From the NCBI RefSeq assembly GCF_000426065.1, contig NZ_AUEQ01000024.1, positions 1 through 40,332 on the forward strand: a DNA stretch of 40,332 bases, given 5' to 3'. Positions 23,759 through 31,704 of the stretch are shown here, piece after piece. The number at the start of each line of letters is the position of its first letter. Position 1 is the first letter of the stretch. The notes below the pieces were generated by a model. The model searched no databases and was not told where the DNA came from. It saw nothing but the letters and a program-made list of their open reading frames with translations. Source of the DNA: Mycobacterium sp. URHD0025. Lineage in GTDB: Bacteria; Actinomycetota; Actinomycetes; Mycobacteriales; Mycobacteriaceae. The position numbers and the translations under genes are program-made.

Positions 23759-24864
23759 GCCTGCGCGGAACGGCGGTGACCGCCCGCGTCGGAACGGCCC
23801 TGGGCGTCGCGGTGGCCATCTGTTTCATCACCGGGCTGATCAGCCACCTCATCCAGCATCCGCAGCCTTGGTTCTTCTGGCCCACCCGTCCGGTCTGGCT
23901 GTACCGGCTGACCCAAGGGCTGCATGTGATCTCGGGGATCGCCGCGATTCCGCTCGTGGTCGTCAAGCTGTGGTCGGTATGGCCGAAGCTGTTCGAGCGC
24001 CCGGTGATCGGCGGGCTCACCCGCCAGCTGGAACGGTTGTCGATCCTGGTGCTGGTGGGCGCGATCCTCTTCGAGTTGTCCACCGGCCTGCTGAACATCG
24101 CCCAGTGGTACGCGTTCGACTTCTTCTTCACGACCGCCCACTACGCCATGGCCTATCTGGCCGCCGGCGCCGTGCTGGTACATGTCGCGGTGAAATTGCC
24201 TGTGATCCGGCGCGCCTTGGGGGAGTCGCCGGATCGGGAGGCGGGTACTGCGCCGCGAGATGTGACCGCGGGCCCCACCCGGCGCACCGTGCTGCGTGCC
24301 ACCTGGCTGGCGGTAGCGTTGGCGACGGCCGCGACCGCCGGGCAGAGCGTGGGCTTCCTGCGCCGGGCGTCCGTGCTGGCGCCGCGGTCCGGGCAAGGGC
24401 CGCAGGGGGTCCCGGTGAACCGGTCGGCGATCGCGGCCGGCGTGCTGCGTAGTGCGACCTCGCCCGACTACCACCTGACCGTGATGTCGGGAGCCGTGGT
24501 GCGGACCTTCAGCGTGGCCGAGTTGGCGGCTCTACCGCAGACCACCCGGCGGCTGCCCATCGCATGCGTCGAAGGCTGGAGCGTCGGCGCGGATTGGACC
24601 GGGGTGGTGCTCGCCGATCTGATCGCCACCGTGGGCGGCGCTCCGGACTCCGATGTGCGGATGATCTCGCTGGAACCGCCGGGCCCGTACTCCCGCACCG
24701 TGCTGCCCGCGCGGCACGCCCGCGACAGCGCGACATTGATCGCGTTGCGACTCAACGGTGAGCCTCTCGACCTGGACCACGGCTACCCGTGCCGGCTCAT
24801 CGCTCCGAGTAGACCCGGTGTGCTGCAGACAAAGTGGCTGTCCCGGATCGAGGTGGTGAGATGA
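23755..24864 (+). CDS. Membrane cytochrome b-like domain fused to a sulfite oxidase-type molybdopterin domain
   Basis: A 369-residue fusion. Residues ~15-150 hold four membrane helices with in-membrane histidines (GLISHLIQHPQ, GLHVISGIAA, TTAHYAMAYL, VLVHVAVKLP) as in diheme cytochrome b anchors. A further helix (~183-200) leads to a periplasmic molybdopterin domain: SPDYHLTVMSG, RRLPIACVEGWSVGADWTGV with the Mo-ligating Cys271, and GYPCRLIAPSRPGVLQTKW. This is the YedY/sulfite oxidase fold, although it lacks much of the usual N-terminal part. It probably reduces or oxidises a periplasmic substrate, exchanging electrons with the quinone pool. It overlaps both neighbours (ATGA). Confidence 0.85.
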   Translation: MSLRGTAVTARVGTALGVAVAICFITGLISHLIQHPQPWFFWPTRPVWLYRLTQGLHVISGIAAIPLVVVKLWSVWPKLFERPVIGGLTRQLERLSILVLVGAILFELSTGLLNIAQWYAFDFFFTTAHYAMAYLAAGAVLVHVAVKLPVIRRALGESPDREAGTAPRDVTAGPTRRTVLRATWLAVALATAATAGQSVGFLRRASVLAPRSGQGPQGVPVNRSAIAAGVLRSATSPDYHLTVMSGAVVRTFSVAELAALPQTTRRLPIACVEGWSVGADWTGVVLADLIATVGGAPDSDVRMISLEPPGPYSRTVLPARHARDSATLIALRLNGEPLDLDHGYPCRLIAPSRPGVLQTKWLSRIEVVR

Positions 24865-25328
24865 CGGCTACGCGACTGCTACTTGCGGTGATCGGGGTGG
24901 GACTGGCGGGGTACGGCGCGCTGTTGCTGTCGGAGAACCCGCCGGTGATCATCATGAGGATCCTGGCGTGGGCGGTAATCGGGGTGATTGTGCACGATTT
25001 CGTCTTCGCGCCGTTGTGCGCCGCAGTGGGATGGGCGGGCCGCCGGCTGATCCCGGCCGCTTCCCGCTCGCCGATCGCGGTGGCGGCACTGTGCAGCGTA
25101 GTGCTCGTCGTACTGGCTGTCCCGGTGTACGGCCGGCCCGGGATGCGGCCAGATAACGCGACCGTACTCGATCGCAATTACCCTCTGGGGCTGTATGTTT
25201 CGCTGGCCGTGGTCTGGCTGAGCGTGCTGCTGTATCAGCTGATCGTGCGGGTGCTACCAGTTGGTGAGGATCAAGTGGTTCAGCGCGAGCGCGCCGATGA
25301 CGTTGACCGCCAGCCACCAGCGCTGTGA
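24861..25328 (+). CDS. Small polytopic membrane protein, end of the GT2 cluster
   Basis: A 155-residue protein with about four helices (approximately residues 5-23, 31-50, 72-92 and 110-132). No catalytic motif was recognised; VLDRNYPLGLYVSLAVVWLS is the best-conserved-looking part. ATG 24861 overlaps the preceding TGA, so it belongs to the same operon. Its last 75 bases overlap the 3' end of the convergent GT-C-like gene. It may be a subunit or flippase-like partner of the Moco fusion. Confidence 0.72.
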   Translation: MTATRLLLAVIGVGLAGYGALLLSENPPVIIMRILAWAVIGVIVHDFVFAPLCAAVGWAGRRLIPAASRSPIAVAALCSVVLVVLAVPVYGRPGMRPDNATVLDRNYPLGLYVSLAVVWLSVLLYQLIVRVLPVGEDQVVQRERADDVDRQPPAL

Positions 25329-26609
25329 CCGGGCCGGGAGGAACGCGCCGGCCGCGGTCAGCCACACCGTGAACGGCAGCCAGATGCGTTCGGTCTCGGC
25401 CTTGCTCAGCATGCTGAGATCGGCGAACAGGATGGCGACCAGCGCGGCGATCAGTACCACGCGTAGCCCCGGTTGGCGCCGAATCGCGGCGACATCGAAC
25501 AGCCGTCCGATCCCGGCCACGCTGCCGAGGCCGATGGCACAGACCACGGATGCCAGGTTGGCCCACGACCAGTATTGGAAGGGTCGGTCGGCGGCGATAC
25601 CTTGCCAATAGCGTTGCTGGACCAGGGTATAACCGTCGAACCACCAGAAACCAGCTGCTGCGAACACCACGACGACTGCCAGCGCGGTCACCACAGCCGG
25701 CAGTAGGACATTCAGGGCGGCCCCCCAGTCGGTTGCTGTCGCGATCACGGCCAGTGCAGGCAACGCCATGAGAGCCAGTCCGTAGTTGAGGAAGATGGCC
25801 CAGCCCAGCACGAACCCGGCCGCGCCGGCCCACAGGATCCGGCGCGGTCCCGATCCGTGCACAGCCACGGCCAACAGCGTGATTCCCCATGCGGCCACGC
25901 CCGCGTAGTAGCCGTCGGCCGAGACCGCGATCCAGATGGCCGTCGGTGCCACCGATACGAACGGCGCGACCTGCCGAGCGGTGGCCTCGTCGGTGAGCTT
26001 GCGGGTCGCAATGACGATCGCCGCGGCCGCGCTGGATCCGGCGAGCAGGCACAGCAGTCCGGCCCACGCGCCACCGCCCAGCCCGACACGGTCCAGCCAC
26101 ACGAAACTCAGAAGGGCGCCGGGTGGGTGACCCGATACGTGGGTGATCCATGAATCGGGCTGGTAGTCGAGAATTCTCGAGGAGAAAGTGCGCAGCGCCT
26201 CGGGGATGTCGGTGATCGTCGAGACCTGGCGCAGGTACTCGTGGCGCGCTGTGAGGCGGCCGGCGAAACCGCGCTGCCAACCGTCGATCATCGCCAGCGA
26301 GAACGCCCAGGCGCACGATACCGCCCACGCGGTCACCGGTACGGCTTTCCATGAAAGCCGTTGCGCGAGTGCGGGGCCCCACCACACTGCGGCTATCGCG
26401 ATTGCGATCGCCGGGATGGTGCCCCAGCCGACGTGCGCATTCCACCAGCCGAAAATCGGTGCGGTGTCGGTGAAGCTGTAGATCTGCGCGGGGGAGCTGT
26501 TGATCAGCGGCGTCACGATACCCAGGTGCAGATGGGGCACGACGAACGCTGCCACCACCAGGACCAGGCCGACGACTACCGCGACAGCTTCCCGGCGGCT
26601 GATCTGCAT
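25254..26609 (-). CDS. Polytopic integral membrane protein, GT-C-like (Rv0541c-like)
   Basis: A 451-residue protein with 11-12 predicted helices. A charged first extracytoplasmic loop with arginine and tyrosines (GFAGRLTARHEYLRQVSTITD) is followed by WITHVSGHPPGALLSFVWLD. Helical layout and HPPG motif resemble GT-C transferases that use lipid-linked sugars, but I cannot see a clear catalytic aspartate signature, so this is tentative. Gene order matches Rv0541c. The ATG at 26609 lies below the terminator-like hairpin of the mmpS operon. Its 3' end overlaps the convergent small membrane gene by 75 bases. Confidence 0.82.
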   Translation of the reverse strand: MQISRREAVAVVVGLVLVVAAFVVPHLHLGIVTPLINSSPAQIYSFTDTAPIFGWWNAHVGWGTIPAIAIAIAAVWWGPALAQRLSWKAVPVTAWAVSCAWAFSLAMIDGWQRGFAGRLTARHEYLRQVSTITDIPEALRTFSSRILDYQPDSWITHVSGHPPGALLSFVWLDRVGLGGGAWAGLLCLLAGSSAAAAIVIATRKLTDEATARQVAPFVSVAPTAIWIAVSADGYYAGVAAWGITLLAVAVHGSGPRRILWAGAAGFVLGWAIFLNYGLALMALPALAVIATATDWGAALNVLLPAVVTALAVVVVFAAAGFWWFDGYTLVQQRYWQGIAADRPFQYWSWANLASVVCAIGLGSVAGIGRLFDVAAIRRQPGLRVVLIAALVAILFADLSMLSKAETERIWLPFTVWLTAAGAFLPARSQRWWLAVNVIGALALNHLILTNW

Positions 26610-26633
26610 GTGCCCAAGCCTAGGCGGGCCCCG

Positions 26634-26673
26634 CCGGGGCGTGTCTGACGTTTCGGTGACGTCGACGCCCCGG
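26634..26673 (-). terminator. Two-tier GC-rich hairpin after the mmpS-mmpL operon
   Basis: CCGGGGCGT (26634-26642) pairs exactly with ACGCCCCGG (26665-26673), and inside it GACGT (26647-26651) pairs with ACGTC (26659-26663). It begins six bases after the DUF5078 stop and ends 25 bases before the start of the GT-C-like gene. There is no U-tract, as is common in mycobacteria. Confidence 0.6.
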
Positions 26674-26678
26674 GTGCG

Positions 26679-27128
26679 TCAGTGCCAGTCCCACACAGAC
26701 ATGTCGTTGGGCGGGTAGTTCTGGCAGACGTCGGTGGTGTTGGCCGCGACGCCCTTGTTGTTGAAGAACAGCTTGGCCCAGTTCGGCCAGCGCCATGACA
26801 TGTTCTCGAAGAACGCGTTGGTGGCCGTGTTCTCGGAGTACTGGCGGCGGCCGGCGTAATCCATCGAGAAGAACCAGTGGATGCGGTCCTGGGCACCCTG
26901 CTGATCCGCAACGGGCTTGTTGTTGTAGTCGATCATGTAGCGCTCGTAGTACACCGGCTCGACGTCGCGGGCCGCGGCCATGATCTGTTCGGCGGTGCAC
27001 GGTGTGCGCAGGATCCGGTTGGGGATCGGGTAGTCGTCGGTTGCGTCGGCTCCGGCAATGCCGGCCCCCGCCAGGCTGGCGGCGACCGCGCAGGCGGCCA
27101 CGCCGGTGCGGATCGTGTTTTTCAGCAT
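26679..27128 (-). CDS. Secreted DUF5078 protein (Rv0455c family), probable siderophore-export partner
   Basis: A 149-residue precursor with a signal peptide (residues 1-27, ending GAGIAGA) and a mature domain beginning DATDDYPIPNRILRTPCTAEQ. Two cysteines, Cys44 and Cys135, match the disulfide clamp of Rv0455c. Family: DUF5078. In M. tuberculosis, Rv0455c is periplasmic and needed for siderophore secretion along with MmpS4/MmpL4. Here the gene directly follows mmpS, mmpL and DUF732 genes on the same strand, with 16 bases to the DUF732 stop. ATG 27128 has a GGAG ribosome site. The link to siderophores is inferred from the family. Confidence 0.88.
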   Translation of the reverse strand: MLKNTIRTGVAACAVAASLAGAGIAGADATDDYPIPNRILRTPCTAEQIMAAARDVEPVYYERYMIDYNNKPVADQQGAQDRIHWFFSMDYAGRRQYSENTATNAFFENMSWRWPNWAKLFFNNKGVAANTTDVCQNYPPNDMSVWDWH

Positions 27129-27144
27129 GTCACTCCAAAGTCGT

Positions 27145-27474
27145 TTAGTGCGCGGCCTGTTCGAAGACGAAGCGCTGATCGGGGCAGTAGTAGTTGATCG
27201 CGGTGCCGAGGAACTGCCACGACTGAGCATCGGTGCTGTCCTTGGCGAGTTGCTTCTTCACGAAACCGACCGAGTCCTGCGCATTGTGGTCGACGCCGTT
27301 GTGCAGTCGCTTGCACATGATCTTGGCGATCCAGGCGTTGTAGTCACGCTGCCCATAGATACCGAATGTGTGCAGCTCATTCGCGAAATCGGTATCGATC
27401 TCGGCGTGTGCCGGTGCCGCGAGGGCCAGAGTTGTTGCCGCACCGAACATCAGGGTGATCAGCATGCGCTTCAT
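27145..27474 (-). CDS. Secreted DUF732-family protein in the mmpL operon
   Basis: A 109-residue precursor: signal peptide to about residue 24 (ATTLALAAPAHA), then a DUF732-type domain (DTDFANELHTFGIYG, YNAWIAKIMCKRLHNG) with two cysteines, Cys54 and Cys97, in the spacing typical of the family's single disulfide. Its ATG shares one base with the TGA of mmpL (TGATG), so its translation is coupled to the transporter. DUF732 proteins are small exported mycobacterial proteins without assigned functions. The position suggests a periplasmic accessory of the MmpS/MmpL system. Confidence 0.85.
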   Translation of the reverse strand: MKRMLITLMFGAATTLALAAPAHAEIDTDFANELHTFGIYGQRDYNAWIAKIMCKRLHNGVDHNAQDSVGFVKKQLAKDSTDAQSWQFLGTAINYYCPDQRFVFEQAAH

Positions 27475-30377
27475 CAGACCATCGCCTCCTCGGGATCGCG
27501 CTGGATGGGTTTCGGCCACGGTTGGGGCAGCGGGCGCTGGCGGACCCGTTGCGGCCACCAGAACCAGCGTCCGAGCAGTGTCGCGATGGACGGGGTCATC
27601 AGCGACCGCACCACAAGGGTGTCGAACAACAGACCCAGGCCGATGGTCGTTCCGACCTGGCCGATCACGATCAAACTGCTGACCGCCATCGAGGCCATGG
27701 TGAAGGCGAAGACCAAGCCCGCGGAGGTGACCACGGCGCCGGTGCCGACCATGGCCCGGATGATCCCGGTCTTCAGCCCGGCGTGGATCTCCTCCTTTAT
27801 TCGGGACACGAGCAACAGGTTGTAGTCCGCGCCCACGGCCAGCAGGACGATGACCGACATCGGCATCACCATCCAGTGCAACGGGATTCCCACGATGTGC
27901 TGCCAGAGCAGTACCGACAGGCCGAAGGCCGAGGCAAGACTCAGCACCACCGTGCCGACGATCACCGCAGAGGCCACCACGGCACGGGTGAGCACCAACA
28001 TGATGATGAAGATCAGGATCAGTGCCGCCGCGGCGACGATGATCAGGTCGTAGTCGGCGCCTTGCTGCATGTCGGCGAACGTCGCCGAGCTGCCGCCGAG
28101 GTAGATCTTGGATCCCTCCAGCGGAGTGCCCTTGATCGCGTCGGTCGCCGCGACCTTGAGCGGTGCGATGCGTGCGGTGCCTTCCGGGGTAAGTGGATCA
28201 CCCTGGTGAATGATGGTGAACCGCACCGCATGTCCGTCAGGCGACATGAACAGCTTGAGGCCCCGCTGGAAGTCCTCGGTCCCGAAGGCCTCCGGTGGCA
28301 GGTAGAACGAATCGTCGTTCTTGGCCGTATCGAACGCTTCGCTCATGGCGGTGGCGGTGTTCTGCATCGCCATCGTCTGATCCTGTTGGGCCTTCTGCAC
28401 CTGGTACTGGTTCAGCAGGATCTGCTTCTGGTTCTTCATGGTCTGGATCTGCGCCGGCAACACCGCGACCATGCGCGGCATCAGGTCGGCCATGCGCTGC
28501 ATCTCCGGAACCAGATCCTGGAAATCGTCGGACATCGTGTTGATGCCGTCGAGCGCGTCGAAGATCGACCGGATCGACCAGCACATCGGGATGTCGAAGC
28601 AGTGCGGCTCCCAGTAGAGGTAATTGCGGAGGGGCCGGAACTGGTCGTCGAAGTCCGCCAGGTGGTCCCGCACGTCGGCCATGTCGCCGGACGTGGTCTT
28701 CATCTTGTCGGCCATCCGCTGCGACACCGCTGCCAGATCCGTCTGGATGCTCATCATCTCGGTCATCGAGTCGATGCTGTTCTGCAGATCGTTGGCCTGC
28801 TTGAGGATGTTGTCCAGGTTGGTCTGCAGGTAGTCGTTGTTCATCAGCTGGGTCGTACCGTTCTGGCCCAGCGTGTACGGGATCGTCGAGTGCTTGATCG
28901 GATCACCGTCGGGACGGGTGATGGTCTGCACCTGGGCGATGCCGTGCACGTTCTTGAGAGCCTTGGCGATCTTGTCGATCACCAGGAAATCGGCCGGGTT
29001 CCGCAGATCGCGGTCGGACTCGATCATCATCAGGTCCGGGTTCATCTTGGCCTGCGAGAAGTGTCGGAACGCGGCGTCGTAGCCGATGTTCGTGCCAACG
29101 TCCTTCGGCAGGAAGATGCGGTCGTTGTAGGTGGTGTGGTAGCCCGGCAGGGCGAGCAGGCCGACCAGTGCTGCCACGATGGCGCACACCAGGATTCCGC
29201 CCGGCCAGCGGACGGTGGCGGTGCCGACCCGGTGCCATCCGCGCGACTTCGAATGCCGCTTGGGCTCGAGGATCTTGCCGAATCGGCTGAACACCGAGAT
29301 GACGGCCGGCCCCAGGGTCAGTGCCATGGCGACCACGACGGTCATTCCGATCGCCAGTGGGATGCCCATGGTCTGGAAGTACGGCAGCCGGGTGAAGTGC
29401 AGGCAGAACGTCGCGCCGGCGATGGTCAGACCCGACGCGAGCACGACATGGGCCGTGCCGTGGAACATGTCGTAGTAGGAAGCTTCTTTGTCGTGGCCGG
29501 AGCGTCTGGCTTCCTGATATCGGCCTATCAGGAATATCGCGTAGTCGGTGGCCGCGGCGATCGCCAACGTCACGAGCATGTTGGTGGCGAACGTCGTGAG
29601 ACCGAAGACATTGTGATAGCCGAGGAGCGCGATCATCCCACGCGCACCGGACAATTCGAGCACGACCATCACCAGCACGATCAGTGTGGTGATGATCGAC
29701 CGGTACACGCCGAGCAGCATCACCGCGATGACACCGAAGGTGACGAGCTCGATCATCTGCATGCTCTCGTCACCGACGATGTTCTGGTCGGTGCTCGACG
29801 CCGCGGATCCCGTCACATACGCCTTCACCCCGTCGGGTGCGGGGCTTTCGGTCGCGATGCGCCGTACTGCCTCGACGGAATCGTTGGCGAGCGTCTCGCC
29901 TTGGTCACCGGCGATGTAGACCTGCACGTACGCGGACTTGCCGTCGCGGCTCTGCGCGCCTTTGGCGGTCAGGGTGTCGCCCCAGAAGTCCTGCACATGC
30001 TGCACGTGCGTGGTGTCGGCGCGCAGGTCACGGACCATCTGGTCGTAGAACGCGTGCGCCTCGAGGCCCAGCGGCTTGTCGCCTTCGAGTACGACCATCA
30101 CCGAGCTGCTGGTGTCGTACTCCTGGAACTTCTTGCCGACCTCTTTGATCGCGATCATCGACGGGGCGTCGTTAGGACTCATCGACACCGCACGCATCTT
30201 TCCGACGACCTCGAGTTGAGGGACGACGGTGTTGAGCAGTGCGACGATCACGATCCAGATGAGGATGATCGGCAAGGCGAATGCCCGGAGGAACCGGGGG
30301 ATCGGTGGGCGCGGAGGTGCCGCGTGGCGCCCGGTGGCGATGGCGTCGGTCGGGGTGTCGTCGGTCGGCGTGCTCAT
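27474..30377 (-). CDS. MmpL-family RND transporter (MmpL4/MmpL5-like)
   Basis: A 967-residue RND exporter with 12 predicted helices and two periplasmic porter loops. The two proton-relay Asp-Tyr pairs are present: Asp278-Tyr279 (AATDYAIFLIGRYQEA) and Asp851-Tyr852 (VGADYNLLLVSRIKEE). The second loop contains the long helical hairpin typical of MmpL4/5 (QMADKMKTTSGDMADVRDHL to QILLNQYQVQKAQQDQTM), including WEPHCFDIPMCWSIR. This supports siderophore or drug export rather than trehalose mycolate transport (MmpL3). It overlaps mmpS by four bases (ATGA) and the DUF732 gene by one. Which siderophore or lipid is carried cannot be read from sequence. Confidence 0.93.
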   Translation of the reverse strand: MSTPTDDTPTDAIATGRHAAPPRPPIPRFLRAFALPIILIWIVIVALLNTVVPQLEVVGKMRAVSMSPNDAPSMIAIKEVGKKFQEYDTSSSVMVVLEGDKPLGLEAHAFYDQMVRDLRADTTHVQHVQDFWGDTLTAKGAQSRDGKSAYVQVYIAGDQGETLANDSVEAVRRIATESPAPDGVKAYVTGSAASSTDQNIVGDESMQMIELVTFGVIAVMLLGVYRSIITTLIVLVMVVLELSGARGMIALLGYHNVFGLTTFATNMLVTLAIAAATDYAIFLIGRYQEARRSGHDKEASYYDMFHGTAHVVLASGLTIAGATFCLHFTRLPYFQTMGIPLAIGMTVVVAMALTLGPAVISVFSRFGKILEPKRHSKSRGWHRVGTATVRWPGGILVCAIVAALVGLLALPGYHTTYNDRIFLPKDVGTNIGYDAAFRHFSQAKMNPDLMMIESDRDLRNPADFLVIDKIAKALKNVHGIAQVQTITRPDGDPIKHSTIPYTLGQNGTTQLMNNDYLQTNLDNILKQANDLQNSIDSMTEMMSIQTDLAAVSQRMADKMKTTSGDMADVRDHLADFDDQFRPLRNYLYWEPHCFDIPMCWSIRSIFDALDGINTMSDDFQDLVPEMQRMADLMPRMVAVLPAQIQTMKNQKQILLNQYQVQKAQQDQTMAMQNTATAMSEAFDTAKNDDSFYLPPEAFGTEDFQRGLKLFMSPDGHAVRFTIIHQGDPLTPEGTARIAPLKVAATDAIKGTPLEGSKIYLGGSSATFADMQQGADYDLIIVAAAALILIFIIMLVLTRAVVASAVIVGTVVLSLASAFGLSVLLWQHIVGIPLHWMVMPMSVIVLLAVGADYNLLLVSRIKEEIHAGLKTGIIRAMVGTGAVVTSAGLVFAFTMASMAVSSLIVIGQVGTTIGLGLLFDTLVVRSLMTPSIATLLGRWFWWPQRVRQRPLPQPWPKPIQRDPEEAMV

Positions 30378-30799
30378 GCTGCCTTCACAAAGCAGAAAGT
30401 TTGTGCGTTCAATCCAGTAGCCGTTCTCTCTTCTTTGACCTTGTCATCGACGGTGACTCGGCAACTGATGCTGTTCCCGTCGCCTTGCGCCATGATGTTG
30501 GGCTGCACCGAAGGCAACGTGGTCTGCAATGTCAAAGTCCATGGCAGCGGCACCTCTCCGGTGCGCTGGGGCTTGCCTTCAAGGTCCATGTAGTTGATGA
30601 CGGCAGTGTTGCCCGTGCCGTAGATCTCGTACTTCACGAACTTGGGGTTGAAGTCCTCGGCGTTGTCCGAGGTGGTTTCGGTGATGATGACGGGGTGTGC
30701 GCCGAAGACCTTGCGGACGTTCATCACGATCAGCACACCGGCGCCCATGGCGATGACGATCAGTACGGGCAGCCATATTCGGCTGATGGCCTTCAGCAT
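30374..30799 (-). CDS. MmpS-family membrane/periplasmic accessory protein
   Basis: A 141-residue MmpS protein: one N-terminal membrane helix (WLPVLIVIAMGAGVLIVM), then a beta-rich periplasmic domain with the family signatures KYEIYGTGNTAVINYMD, PLPWTLTLQTTLPSVQP and NSISCRVTVDDKVKEERT. The terminal cysteines (SISC and QTFC) are in the usual places. It supports assembly and activity of the cognate MmpL. ATG 30799 lacks a strong ribosome site. 190 bases separate it from the divergent TetR gene, with a palindromic operator between. First gene of mmpS-mmpL-DUF732-DUF5078. Confidence 0.93.
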   Translation of the reverse strand: MLKAISRIWLPVLIVIAMGAGVLIVMNVRKVFGAHPVIITETTSDNAEDFNPKFVKYEIYGTGNTAVINYMDLEGKPQRTGEVPLPWTLTLQTTLPSVQPNIMAQGDGNSISCRVTVDDKVKEERTATGLNAQTFCFVKAA

Positions 30800-30936
30800 C
30801 GAGGCTGTCCCGAGGGAAGGCCCGCGACGGGCATATCGATGACAGCAGTCATTGGTGGGCCTCCCGACGTTTCGATGCGTTCGCGACGACCTTGATCTCA
30901 GGCGGCCTACGCACTTCGAAGGGTAAAGTTATCGGA

Positions 30937-30963
30937 ATAAGTGGATAGGATCAATCCACTTAT
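30937..30963. promoter_or_regulatory. 27-bp palindromic operator between mmpS and tetR
   Basis: ATAAGTGGAT-N7-ATCCACTTAT is a perfect 10+10 bp inverted repeat, 26 bases before the TetR ATG and 137 bases before mmpS. It is the expected binding site of the TetR protein, likely repressing both directions. It is distinct from the IdeR iron box (TTAGGTTAGGCTAACCTAA), which was not found nearby. Confidence 0.75.
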
Positions 30964-30989
30964 GACGCCGCTCACTTGAACTGAGAGAT

Positions 30990-31652
30990 ATGACCGAGGA
31001 AACACGCCCCGCACTGCGCAAGGACGCAGAGCGCAACCGGCAGCGGGTACTCGACGCTGCGCGGGAGCTGTTTGCCGAGAAAGGCCTCGAAGCGACGCTC
31101 AACGACGTGGCGCGCTACGCCAATGTCGGGGTGGGCACGGTGTACCGGCGGTTCGCCACGAAGGAAGAGCTGATCGGCGCGATCTTCGTGGACGGTATGG
31201 AGCAGCTCACCGCGCTAGCTGAATCCGCGTTGCAACAAGAGGATTCATGGCAGGGATTCGCGTGGTACGTCGAGAAGATGTGTGAGATCACAGCGACTGA
31301 TCGTGGATTGCGGGAAATCGCGTTCAGCAAGTCCTATGGGTGCGACCGGGTCAAGGCCTGCCAGGAGCAGCTCGTCCCGGTGTTGACCAAACTGGTTGAG
31401 CGGGCCCAGGGGGATGGGTATCTACGCCCGGAGCTGTCGTCCACGGACATGCCGATCTTCAGTCTCTTGGCGGGCACGGTGAGCGAATACGCCGGCAATG
31501 TCGACGCCGAACTGTGGCGTCGCTACGTGGCCATCCTGCTGGACGGTATGCGCTACCACGCCGGTCAATCGCCCATTCCGGTGAAGGCGCTCGATGCCGA
31601 TGAGCTCGACACCGCCATGCAGTCGTGGGAGCCGGCCGGGCCGCCGCGCTGA
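30990..31652 (+). CDS. TetR-family regulator divergent from mmpS-mmpL (Rv0452-like)
   Basis: A 220-residue TetR repressor. HTH: RNRQRVLDAARELFAEKGLE followed by TLNDVARYANVGVGTVYRRF (residues ~33-52). The C-terminal ligand domain has a ligand-pocket-like aromatic set (WQGFAWYVEKMC) and two cysteines (CDRVKACQ). It is divergent from mmpS, and Rv0452 is placed the same way beside mmpS4. ATG 30990 is preceded by ACTGAGAGAT (weak site). It probably binds the perfect palindrome at 30937-30963 and responds to a lipophilic ligand or the transported substrate. Confidence 0.9.
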   Translation: MTEETRPALRKDAERNRQRVLDAARELFAEKGLEATLNDVARYANVGVGTVYRRFATKEELIGAIFVDGMEQLTALAESALQQEDSWQGFAWYVEKMCEITATDRGLREIAFSKSYGCDRVKACQEQLVPVLTKLVERAQGDGYLRPELSSTDMPIFSLLAGTVSEYAGNVDAELWRRYVAILLDGMRYHAGQSPIPVKALDADELDTAMQSWEPAGPPR

Positions 31653-31704
31653 CCGACGCGATGTCGGGACGTTTCGGAAATGCCTGTGCGGGCACAATAT
31701 CGAC

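Noticed and set aside
27522..30593. A 1023-codon open frame antisense to the mmpL and mmpS genes
   Set aside because: It is rich in His, Asp, Arg and Gln with no fold or motif, and mirrors the third codon position of mmpL. It is a shadow of a high-GC gene.
30800..30989. IdeR-type iron box in the mmpS promoter region
   Set aside because: No sequence close to TTAGGTTAGGCTAACCTAA was found; AAAGTTATCGGAATAA is only a weak resemblance.
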